This document shows, piece after piece, positions 19,970 to 31,400 of a DNA stretch of 64,000 nucleotides. The notes beneath the pieces were generated by a model. The model did not search any database and had not been told where the DNA came from. It saw only the letters and a list, made by a program, of their open reading frames with translations. The position numbers and the translations under genes are program-made. This DNA comes from Phytoseiulus persimilis (Eukaryota; Arthropoda; Arachnida; Mesostigmata; Phytoseiidae): the NCBI GenBank assembly GCA_037576195.1, contig CM075102.1:32422745-32486744 (forward strand). Reading direction: 5' to 3'. Positions within the stretch are counted from its first letter, which is position 1. The number at the start of each line of letters is the position of its first letter.

Positions 19970-22900
19970 GTTTTAGGGTTCCTCGGTGCGGTTTCGGAAC
20001 TGTCTTCCCCGGAAAAGCCTCTACAGGGGAGCAGGAGAACGCGTATGAATCCTGAAACTCAAACTATATGGGAGGGGTCCGTTTGGAGTTGCGAGGGACG
20101 CACATTTAGCAAGGATACGCTGTGTTTATACGGGGGCTCGGCGCAAAGCGACGGCCACGGTCGTAAAATTTAGCAGAATCACGTCTTGAAAATTTCGGAA
20201 CTTTTGGGATATGCTGCCCAATGGTCAACTGAAACTCACTCGAATGGCTTCACAATTCCATTCCTCTCTGAACCTTGAACTGCGCAACTAGCAAGCAGTC
20301 GATTCGGAGTGCGAATCCGGATCTCCCACACTTTGGATCGCAGTTTTCCATGGACGATGTGAATTCGGGCGAACCAGATGTGAGACCATTCGCTCCGGAT
20401 ATTCACGGCCTGACGAAAAATGCATGTGCGGAACTTTTCAATGGCAATGGAACAATATTCTGCCATCTGATTCCGGATTTCGATTTCATAGGGTGCTCTT
20501 GGGTTGAGTACCGGGTCGAGCGTCCAATAGACGGGCTCCCTCTGAAACCAGCACCATTCTGGGAAAGGAGATATCGTAGGTTTTTCTTCATTCGTCCCAC
20601 ACCGAGCGGCACTTTTCGAATGGGGAGTGATCCGGCTTACCGCGTTCTTCCCTGGCTGTCGCTACGAGCCGGCGTGCTCAGTATTCTCCAAAAATCTGGT
20701 GTCCCCCGAGTGTCGCTTGATACTTGCGCGGCGTTGCTCCAGGAATCGAGCTGCCTCTGTCGTACTTCAACGCATCCACTTGAGACCCAAAGGGCTCCGG
20801 TTTGACCATCCGCCCACAGAGCTCCCAGCTGTATCCACAAGGAGAGTGTGAAGAGAGCTGCTTCAACTGAACCTCGAACGCAACATCGGTCGCTTCTGCA
20901 ATAGTGAACGAGTTGGGGCGGATCGATGAACGACATGTCGGCTTTGAGTGTTTTATCTTATCTGTCGGTGTTATCAGACAACAGGGCGAATGTTGTTTGA
21001 TACAGTATTGCAGATGACCGCAAGCGCTACTTCATCCCTCCAAAATATCGTGGAGTACTTCCACACCGATACGGTTCCACGGTGAGAGGAGTTTAATGGA
21101 GCGGAAATATGAAGCCGAGAGGAAGCATTTATCCTCAGACTTCGGTCGAGGACGGAATGTCTATTTGAAAATGAGACTATCAGTAGAATAGGCTTCAGCA
21201 GAGTTCGGATGGTCGGAGCGACCATTAGACGACCGCGCGACCAAACTTAGAGGCTCCTCCCTATTCGTGGTCGGCGAATCCATATCTCGCGCTCATTGAT
21301 GTCGTCGGGGCTCGAGGGCGATGACATCGATGAATGTCAAGCCAGCTATCCGTACGCTTCGTACCGCCTGTATACTCCGATTAAACGTCACGGAAGCCCG
21401 TTCGAATGGAACATCAATGTCGAATGTCACAAGCTGTAGTTCGAATGCGTGGAATGTTTTGCTATTTTTGGCTTTCCGTCAGAAGCCCCGAGGATGCTTG
21501 AGGCTCGAGGTTGACTGAAGCGGGAATGGATGCGTCTAAGTGATTCGGGACGCCCTGGTAGCCTGCGGCTGATTCCGGAGGACGGACGATCTGGCTGCTG
21601 ATTCTCGAGGCGAATCGCGACCTTAACGACCGAGGAATGTTGCGAACCGGAGAACAGCTTTCTCTGATCTAACCGTCGACCATCGATGGTGAGCGGAACC
21701 TCATTCCGTAGGAACACCGCTCGATTCGAAAACATCAAACGAGAGGAGATGGTGCGGCCCACGATATCGTCATGCTTCGAAGAGATGAGCTGAAAGACCC
21801 ATTCCTCACGCCCGAGCTCTCAGGCCCCAGTTTTATGATCAGCAAACTACACAGCGGTCTCCGTGCCCGCTTAGAGACGGCGGTTATGAAACAGAGAGAA
21901 CGCGATCGTGTACCTCGACCACAACTCTATCACCATGTCCGTGATTCTCTCGTGAACCTCTGAAAAAAAAGGCCACAGATTAGTGGCCTCGTCAGGCCGA
22001 GCCACGCAGAGGAAACAACGGAATTCGAACCGACACAAGGGGAGAGGAATCCATTACAATTATGATACGGAAGTCAGAACCTAGGCCAGAGAACACTTTG
22101 CGAGGTTTTCCGCCTTTCGAGAAGTCTCGGCGGGACACTTCAACTGTCAACTTGGTGAACAACGGACCCAGCGCTACGAACGACGCGATCAACGCTGAGC
22201 GGGAAGCTGCTCGAAAAACGCGGAAAGAGGCATTGAGGTCAGAACTTTTGAAATCCGCGCCTCAGGTGTGGCCTCGGAAATCAGAGCTCTGAATTTCGTC
22301 ATCGAAAGGAATAAGCTCATTGTGGTGTAAGGTCTTTCATGTTCTCCTAGCCGATCAGACCTGTGCGTTAAAGTCGATGCGTCAGGGAAACATGAATGAG
22401 CTTCCTGCTAAATTTTATCGTAATCGTTGGAAGGGATATATCCCCCATTGCGACTATTCAAATTCTGAAATTTTCTCCACTCGTCTGGGTCTGCGTGGGA
22501 TCGATGAAGGAAACGACCGCGAGTTGAACAGTGCGGTTCCGCATGGTGGAAACAAACGTTCCAGCATCGGACTGTCCCACTCGACTGCTCCATTAGGTAA
22601 GCCGAAGTGGGAAGGATGAGCTTTTAGGCAGCTTTTGAAACCATGTTCGGAGCTCAAGGGCATAATCGAGTCATCCGGGAATGGCAAACGCGGTTTCCAC
22701 TTATCGGTCTCGAAGCTATTCGGCCCCGCTGAAGGACCACAGAGAAATAGCATACAGGCATGCAAGATTTCTCGAGAGTGTGTTCGAATTTCCGATAAGT
22801 TCGAGCGAATATCTCCGAACACTCCCACAATTATCCCTCCGACAAACAGTACGGAAACAAGGGCATTGATGGAGTCCGTGGGGGCCTGACATACGTATTG

Positions 22901-24470
22901 ATACGAAAGTAGTGGCGTTACTTTCACGGAAGATTCGCCGATCGGGGAATCTTTGAAGAGGATTTCAAGAATCCTCACGAATTTTCCGGTAGCATGGAGC
23001 GGGTAGAGAATTCCCAGCTGTTAATGATTCGCAGGACTGAACGCTACAGTTATCTTGGGAGCAGTTGCTCCTCTCTCCAGGTTTCTGTCGGACTCTCGAG
23101 TCCTTTCCGACGCGGTGAGCTTGGACTCGCATCATGGCAGGTAACGTACAAGGGTTGTCCCTGGGATTGGCTGCTCAACTCCCGTGGCACGAGGGATATC
23201 GACACAGCCTATTGGGCTGAAGTTTGACAACCACATCCCCATTCGACAAACGGGTCCGACAAGGAAACAAGACGCTGTCGTGGCTGCCTACAGGTTGATT
23301 TCAGGTGAATACGCTGGCATTAGATTCATGATATCATGGAAAGTGAATGCGAGTCAGTCACGCGGGGTCGCTAGTGGAGCGGGCGACATGACTGTCACTA
23401 ATTGCAGCTGGACCGCAGTCGTCGGAAAGAACAGAATGTGGGTCTTTCTTCGGAAGTGTAAATAATCAGAAACGTCGGCTCTCCTCCATCGGGATCCCAC
23501 AGACGAGGCGCAAATTCTTGTCCGCAGAGGCCTGACACGGCCGGGAATAATCCCGATTCTTGGTTCGACAGTCTGAGAGTTCGTTTCTGATAAACGACGT
23601 TCAGGTGGTGGAACTCTCACAGGAGCCAAACTTTCTTGTTTGTTGCTGCTGGGAGAGGCTGACAACAAGGATCATTTTTGAACTTGGAACTTTTCAGGAA
23701 GATCATAAACTCTCTGTGGCTAGTCACTAGTGGCTGACAACCAAAGACTACGATCCGAAGTACAGAAACTTTCCGCGTGGACAAGGCCTGAAACAGTTCC
23801 ACGGTTGATGTTGAGTTATTTTGACACATCTCTGGGAACGGCACACGCTTCCCGCATTCCTCTCCCAGCGTCGCATCCGTTCGGCCCACAATTTATTCCC
23901 TCCGCGCACACAGGACTTCCGTTCTCGCTTTTTGAGGGAGGAATGCTTTCGTGAGCTCAGCCGTCTCCTTCCCTGCGTTCGTAGCCTTCTCGCTGGAATA
24001 TCTGGCATCACCTTGGCCAGCAAACGAATCCAGTCGGAGAACTCTTCAATCGGACGAGACGAAAAAGTTGTTTCCCTCATGCATCACGCCCAGGTGGGAA
24101 CGGAAGGTTAGACCGTGAGATTCCGAGGTCATAGAAATGAGATACTCCATATCATGGTCAGCTCCTGAATCAACGGCCTCTGAGACGACTCTTCGAGATC
24201 CTATACGTGGAAACTATCCGAGGAACCCTTCGATGCGATTGGGGAACATTGAAAACCGATTCTTGCCCTGGGATTCCGCTGCTTCTCTTTACGTTTCGAT
24301 CTACAGTATAATGGGAGTCGTTGGTGGGAATCGTTCCTGGCGCAGTAATCCCGGGACGTGGCCAAGAACGCGGGCTTATTGAAGGATTTGAGAGGCGGAA
24401 TCCATCTATAGAAACCGCCGTTTCGAGCGTTCCGGTAACATCAGATGCGTTCGATCCTGACGGCTGACGA
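19970..24470. other. Tract with many short frames, no confident protein gene
   Basis: Candidate frames include 20275-20805 plus (176 codons), 22454-22978 minus (174 codons) and 23184-23465 plus (93 codons). The minus frame near 22850 has one hydrophobic segment (INALVSVLFVGGIIVGVFG) that could be the last membrane helix of an ionotropic receptor. The plus frame at 23184 ends with a cysteine pair and could be secreted. None could be extended by splice logic. A possible Pol III unit at 21963-22095 is listed separately. Confidence 0.35.
21963..22095 (-). ncRNA. Possible RNA polymerase III transcription unit
   Basis: On the minus strand the order is TGGCCTAGGTT (22088-22078, box A-like TRGCNNAGY), then GGTTCGAATTC (22031-22021, box B GGTTCGANNC). 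A hairpin GGCCAC-TAATCT-GTGGCC (21988-21971) follows, running directly into T8 (21970-21963), a Pol III terminator. The boxes are about 47 nt apart. A tRNA cloverleaf does not fold: the T-arm pairs only three bases around an eight-base loop. It could be a tRNA-derived SINE head, another small RNA, or chance. Confidence 0.33.
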
Positions 24471-24473
24471 GAA

Positions 24474-25258
24474 ATGTTTCTCGGAACCCTCACGTCGCTT
24501 TCGGTCCTGCTCGTGGCTGTACCAGGACATGGAGCTCGGAACTTCCCACACTACACGCTAGCTCTACAGCATGGAGCAGGCTTCTGTCATAATAATTCCG
24601 CGTGAGTAATTTCCAACCTTCTCTTCCACCTCGGATCGACGGCTGATCCGATTTACCGTGGACTCGGCTCGACCGGGACTCTTCCAGGAGTTGTTTCGGG
24701 AATCCAACTCAGTTCTTTTTCCATCTCAGTTGCACGAAGAGTAGCCGCGTCCCTCAGTACCCCGCTTGGACTATCCACGGACTGTGGCCTGCAGGAGTGG
24801 CCTTCTGTGCTGAGAACAAATTCGTTCCGAGTGACCTGACTGCAATGCTGCAGACACTCCGACAGGCTTGGCCGAGCTATACTAAGCGTGGTGACGGCGC
24901 TTTTTGGCGATACCAGTTCACTAAGCACGGCGGTTGTGCGATCGGGAGTCCGCTGATAGGAGACGTTTCAGCATACTTCAGAATGGCTGTCGAATTGTAT
25001 CAAGACATCGTGAAGCGAGTCCTGAGTCACTTCCAGGCACAAGCGGGACTCGTGGAGGGAAGCCGCCTGATACAGCTCTTCCGCGATCGATTTGGGAGAT
25101 CTGTTCTCCTAAGATGCCGGAAGAACGTCGATTCGTTTGACATTCTGACCGAGATTCGAGTTTGCTACTCGCGATCGGATTTCGGGATCATAGACTGTCC
25201 CGGAAGGTCCAATTGCGGAACTCGCACCCATCTCGTGGGAAGCGCCGAGAACCCTTAA
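24474..25258 (+). CDS. Secreted RNase T2 family ribonuclease
   Basis: Endoribonuclease that cleaves RNA through a 2',3'-cyclic phosphate, acting in lysosomes or outside the cell. Exons are 24474-24601 and 24730-25258, joined in phase 2 (donor GTGAGT, acceptor CATCTCAG), giving 218 residues. Residues 1-20 form a signal peptide (MFLGTLTSLSVLLVAVPGHG). The family's HYTLALQ strand is followed by active-site motif CAS1, WTIHGLWP, with the catalytic His. Motif CAS2 is FWRYQFTKHGGC, which keeps the second catalytic His, Lys and Cys but has YQF where HEW is usual. The family pattern tolerates Gln for Glu, so activity may be reduced instead of lost. Cysteines are spread as expected. AATAAA lies at 25426-25431. 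The start is the ATG that gives the signal peptide. Intact. Confidence 0.9.
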
Positions 25259-25425
25259 AGTTTGCTCTACGGTGATCGATCGGATAGCTCGAGCTTCTCA
25301 AGAAACGGCTTCCCGCGGGCGCTACATTCGCACGGGAGCTCACCGATCCGATTCAATGATCAAATGCGATTTTCGTTAGTTCAGCGTACGGCTCTCTCGT
25401 GGGAATGCTCATCAGAAACATCGAG

Positions 25426-25431
25426 AATAAA
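25426..25431 (+). terminator. Polyadenylation signal of the RNase T2 gene
   Basis: AATAAA lies 168 nt after the stop codon. Confidence 0.5.
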
Positions 25432-25439
25432 AAATATCT

Positions 25440-28400
25440 AATCTGTTCACCTCGGCCAAAAACTCGATTTCTCGACGGAGTCATTTCACCTGATAGGAGA
25501 GAGATCATTTCCTCCGTGGGGAGGCATCGGAGAGCAAATTCACAATTGAGACCGAAATACGCGGATCCTGCCATTCGACAGGAGATGCGAGTCTTCGGAT
25601 GAGTATTTGAGGAACGCGACTTCTCATGGTCCGCAGCCCGGTTGAGTTCTGGTGGCCGGAATCGATGGTCAACCGCGAGAGGCACTCGCCACGTCCACCA
25701 CAGCCAGAGTCGACCTCCTCGAAACCTCGTGAACCTCCTCAGTTGAAACTCAGACTATTGCGGTATACAGGACCAGAGAGATGAGTCCGGTAATCTGTTT
25801 TTGCAAAAATACCGTTCTCTCTGGAATCGGCACGTTATCGAGCCCCGTCACATCGTTCGCCCCTTCAGTCATTCTCGAGTGAGCTTTATCTATATCCGGA
25901 TTAGCGTAAAGGATCACGCGTATCGATCCTCGCAGCGCGGCGCTGGGCGTCCACGCCCCAAAATTTGGATGGAAGTACATGGAACCTGAGCAGATCCATC
26001 AAACGGCACTGCCTCTCCTGGGATCTCGACAGTCGCTATGCGGTTCTCTCGCTGATCTCCAGGCACTCACTAGCTTTTTTGAGAACGTGATAGTGATTCC
26101 GGTTCGAGGATTGACAAAGCCACGGCATGATGAATGTTCTGCGAAGGAACGGTTGTGGTGTCTTGGACTCGACAACGAGAGTTCATAGCAGACCGAATCC
26201 CCGGCAACGAGCGTAGGTCGATCGTCGACACTCGAGATGCTCCTCGCAAACCCCGAGTCGCTCTTGGCGAGTTCTGTCATCCCTTGCAGGCACCGGACTC
26301 CGAAGTTCCCATGATCACCGCGCATCATGGGAATTCTCGTTGAACTATTGCGACGTCAGCGCGCCCAGAACTTGCGTGGGAAATCGTGGTCAATTACAAA
26401 GAATGGCTCGCGCATCAATGTTTCGATGGAGATCTCTCAGGAGGAACATGACTCTTCACGGTTACAAAGCGTGAGCTTTCATGAACGATCGAAAAGTACG
26501 CTCCCATTGGAGCTTAGTTCGGGGATTGCTGACCGCTGTGTTCAACCCGATGGCAGTGGCAGCGCAAACGGCACACGTTTCCTAACATATGGCACTTATC
26601 GCGAGTCTCTTGTACCTAAGTTCTGGGGAATCCTCTGTTCCAATGCCTCGATGACATCTTTGGTCCTTGGGGGCTGGGCAGAGCAACGGTCCTTCGCTCG
26701 AAAGCTTAGGGATTGAGTTGTTTGTGCAACTGCTCCCAAGCCCGACTCATCGGACTCTGCTCGGACTCTGTACCACCGTTTCACTGTTTGGGTGCCTCAA
26801 ACGGATGTGTTCGGAACGAGACAAGGATGGTCTTGAGTCGCAGCTCTTTTCGCCATCATGAGATCGAGGTTGGGTTCCCTCTCTGAGATGCAGCATTGCC
26901 ACCATTCGATCGCGTTCACTTTTCGCAGAGATTCGTTCGAAAGACGACACAGAAAGCTGCGCTGAGGAAGCTAGCTTTGGAATCCAACGCTGTTCCGAAC
27001 AAACATCATTGCAGCGGAATTCCGATCCTCGCAAAGGCGATCGCCTCCACGAACGCGCTTCGAATTGACCATCCATATTCGCAACAAGAGTGCCATCTTC
27101 CGGAAAACTGCTCCGGCTCCGCAAGACCATCACATAACGATGAACACAGTCTAAGCACGGGGCTGAGCATCAATTTGTGAATATTTAGGTCGTCTCGTGA
27201 CGACGAAGACCGTTCCAGCTACCGCGCGACGTTTCAGAACGGGCTATTCCATCTTGTGTGTGTGCGACGACGCTTTTGTTCCTGGACAGCCTTCAGGATC
27301 GAGTCGCGTCCTCAAACAAGCCGATCCTTCCTGTGACTTCGGCTTCTCGTATTCCAATAGATCAGTCAAGTTGCCTCTGTTTTGAATCAACCCTTTATCC
27401 GATTCCTCGTTCGCAATATAGACGATGGTTTTTGAGACTGCCAACAGACCACGGTCGCAGTGGCTTAGCGACCCTCGGTGCTGCCCGGGGCTGAGTCTCA
27501 ATCTGATGCCCCTCATGACGAAAATTCTCTCAATCTGATGCCCCTCATGGCGAAGTATCCGATGCCAAGTCCGCTGGAGGGAGATCCCGCCACCTTAAGG
27601 GCCTATGAAAGTTTCGGGACGCCAGGTAGAATTTGGCGAATGCCATCGCCGAATTCTAGAAGGACGTCGCGAAGGATGCTCGAGCTGGGCGATGTGCTGC
27701 CCCAAACCGCGGGCCCAAGACCTTGATGCCCGAGGCGGACCGCCCCATCCGCCCCCGTCGCTACGCTAGTGCACGGTCGTGCTGATCGACCACGCTGAGC
27801 TTGTCGTGAGCCCCACCCACACATTTCCCGGCTACCGCCATTTCCTTTGTGAAGAGGAGCAGATATCCGTACAGCCTCGCTTCGGAACAGGATTCCGACT
27901 TGGAAAAGTCAGTTGCGTCTCCGCTCATTGCCAGGTTCCTCTCCATGACCGAGGAAATCTGCATACAAAACGAAACTTTCTTTAATTATTATCATGCTCT
28001 GGTCGGAGAATTGCGTTCCGTCGGAAGACCTGCATTCTCGGCTGAAAAAAAGTCGTTGTATCAATGCGGTGACTCGAGTTGGATTGAGTTCCAGAATTTT
28101 TCGCTGTTAGGATTTCTTCCGAATTCGGCATCCCATAGAATCTACGAGGGCGAGACCACAGATGGCTCGCCCTTTTGTGAGCTCTGGAACGATCATCGTC
28201 CGTTCAAAGGCAATCGAGTTTTCGAGAGACCGCATCGACGTTTCTCTGTCAGCTGTAAAGAATGATCAGGAAAAAAATGTGATTTTTCATCCGCTCCACG
28301 AATGAAGAACCGGAACGCTACCCATCCTTTAAGCTGTCGATCGCAAAATCGACAAAGTGATGAGCAATTTAGGAAGAAATCGCGCGGGAAGGCGCGTGGA

Positions 28401-31400
28401 GGGCCTGACGGAGTTTCTGTAGTGGATCGTTCAGTCAGACCGTATTTCCATACCTACTCAGGAAGGGACATTCGACATGTATTTCCGGAGAATTCATGCC
28501 GGCCATACTCGCTGGACACACTCATTCGTCTGACTACTCCACACGACCCAGAGGAATACTAGCAACGAGCTCTGGCCACACGAGGTGAACAATGTTCGAG
28601 GCCCGGGATTGTACTTGGGTTCATGGAAGAGACTGAGACACAAACTTCAATCTGCACGCCTTACCTGATATGGCGTGGGACACTTTCCTGGCGAGAGTCA
28701 AGCGACGGGTTCCTGATTCTCGAGGTGGCGGCAAAATTGCGAGATGTCCCATCAGCGGCCACTGCACCAGAAGTACCGAGCTTACGCTACCGCAATCGGG
28801 GCACCGCTCTGTATGGCTTCGGTCTGACTCCCGAACTGTATGGAGATGTGTCGAGGAGGGCGCTTGACAATGTCTATATCGATTCGGAACTGGTGAGCGT
28901 AGAGAAGATAATACAGCTTTCTCGCTGCGGTAGTCTGTCGAGATTAGTTGCGGCGACAGCAAGCATGTGGACGTGAATGGTCTTGACGTCCTGAATGAAG
29001 TCAGACTGTGCTGCTCCGGTCGGATCACGCGACTCTTCGGGAAGATCTGATCGTGAGCGCAGGACTGACTTCGTCGGGAAATCTCGGCTCCCTCGGAGCG
29101 CTTGGCTAACACGAACTTAACACCAAGAAATATTCACCTTCTGTAAGTTGTACTCCAGAGTAATTTACGGAGGGGAAGTGCTCCCATCCAATAACCGAGG
29201 AAAACGAACCATGAGATTCACTCATGCTTCTCGTTCTGGAGTGAAGCAACTCTCGATCATCAGCAGTATTTCGTGGGTCGCGATCCTCCAAGACGAGGAG
29301 GGGGGGGGGTGATGCAACCAATCAAGGAGCGACGAAAAGAACTCCGTGTTGAAGTCTCGGCACCCTCGAATGAACTCGATAGGATTTTCAATCACGAGCC
29401 GGTAGATTCTCCCAGCCATGCGGAGAAAAAGGGAATGGTCCTCCTCCTCGGAAACTGGAGGATGTGCAAGAGTGAAAATGGAGATTTCATTGGCACACCC
29501 GTTCCTCATGTAGATACGTGCGTAGATCAACTCAAGCTTGGAGATGCACAAACTTCTGGCCAGAATCTCTGATAATTATGAGACGTTGCTTCGATAGCAC
29601 AAGGAATCAGAACAGAGTCCATTTCACATCTGGACCATTTCACGATTCGTTCGCTGAGGCCGACCAGCGAAGTGGAAAGTCAGAAAATGCCAGCGTGCGA
29701 GGCTCTCGTGGCTTCTGCTGGTCTGATTCGAAACGGCTCCCGCAGGTTAATCCTTCTTCTGCATTCGCGAAAGTTCTCTTTCAAGCGGTTATATCTCTCG
29801 GAGCGAGCGAAGCCGAGGCCAACCGAGGGAGACCCCACGATTCCTTCGGGAAATCTGTATTGTGGTTGCTCATATCCCATAGGAGCTCTATTGAACCGTA
29901 TTGTAACCCTTGCCGCTGAGCTTGCTGACACTCAATAGGCCTGTCGTTCCAGTATGACTCTCTCGAACCCCGGATGGGAACGATTCCTTCCGAGAGGAAT
30001 CATCTCTTTCGCAAGCAAGCAATATTTGGAAGAGATTCCTGGAGGCTCCTGAATGTTTCTCTTGCGAGAGGCGATAACAAATCTTTGATAGTCCAAAGTA
30101 GTGCAGTCTGGAGATCGTGGACGTTGTGATCAGATGGCAGGCGACCCGTCCTCAGCCATCCATGTCGTCCATCTGGACGTAGCATCAGAGTCTTGCTCAT
30201 GTATCCTCAGCGGGAGTTTCCGGGAGGGAGCTGATCCACAAGCAAGTGTCCGCTCTCGAATTGCAGCTCTTCCGATGACGTACCTCCCCTTCAAAGCTTT
30301 CGACTGACTTTTGATCTCGAGTATTAACCTCTGCCGTGGAGTCGATGGATCGATGGAGCAAAGATTAAATTATCGATCGTTATCATGCCGTCGTTCCTCT
30401 TCCAGCAATATATTAGACTCCCGCGATCTCTCCCCCCATATGTTCCGATCAAAGGGCTGCTATTCATGTAGCTCGACAGCGTGTAGGCGTGCAACGATAG
30501 TTCAAACACGTCCTCGTATTGGCTCACGGGTATCGCGCAAAGTCGAGACGTCAAGCTGCCCTCCAGCGCTGTGATTCCGTCATGAATTCAGTTGAGCGAA
30601 TAACAAAATTGGTCAGCATCTTTTCCCCAGGTGGGTTGTTTTTAAACTTTTTGGCGTGGGATCACGGCTCTCATTCTTGCTCATTGGGCGACCACGCTCG
30701 CGATGTTTCCCTCTTTTCTCGCCGAATCGGGTGACCGCTTTTTTGAAGCTTTCAGAGCCTCCTTGTCCTATTCGAGCCTCTTTGATTCTTTTAGGTTCCG
30801 CCGACGGCCGGGAGAAAGGTCGAACATAGCCAAGCTTTCAAAATACTTCAGGACCAACAAGAGTATCGGCACCCCCTGTTTGTTTATCTAATCCCAGTCC
30901 TCACCCGTGCATGAATGGCACCAAGACCAGCCCACGCCGCTGAGAATATCACCACGGTCAAACGACCGCCTACCTGCGTTCTTCGCCAAAAAGTCCTGGC
31001 GTCCTCAATAACCTATCAGTCCAGCCCGGCAACGGTCGATGATTACAGAGAATCATCTGGCGGAAACCTTGCGGATATTTTCGAGGACTCGCTTGAATAT
31101 TTTGGTTGTTGAGATATGCCCGAATCGGGGATACTGGGCCAAGGAAGTCACGACGAAGGTGCCGGAAAACCGGGACATTCTTCCGAGACTGTGAGGAGAG
31201 ACAGTCTTGGAGGTTCGCGATTAACGGAGGCCAGTCACCACATGAGCTGGGCCAGGCACGCAGAAGCACTCGGGAAGCGTTCGTTTCCCAGAGAACATTT
31301 CACATCAGTTTCGCTCTCTGACGGAGCGCTCAAATTGTGGTAATATGTCCCGACTGGACACAGGGTAGTTAAACTCCGTGCTCGGTCCCTCATGAGATTG

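Noticed and set aside
22021..22031. Box B-like GGTTCGAATTC as part of a tRNA gene
   Set aside because: The T-arm pairs only three bases around an eight-base loop and no acceptor stem forms. Kept only as a possible Pol III unit.
27540..27780. GC-rich patch considered as a bacterial insertion
   Set aside because: No intact bacterial frame or ribosome-binding site. The near-duplicate at its left edge suggests only a local tandem repeat.
30600..30900. Plus frame ITALILAHWATTLAMF...FFEAFRASLSYSS that looks like IR M1 and pore
   Set aside because: A TAA lies just upstream with no acceptor between it and the helix, and no M2 follows. Probably chance.
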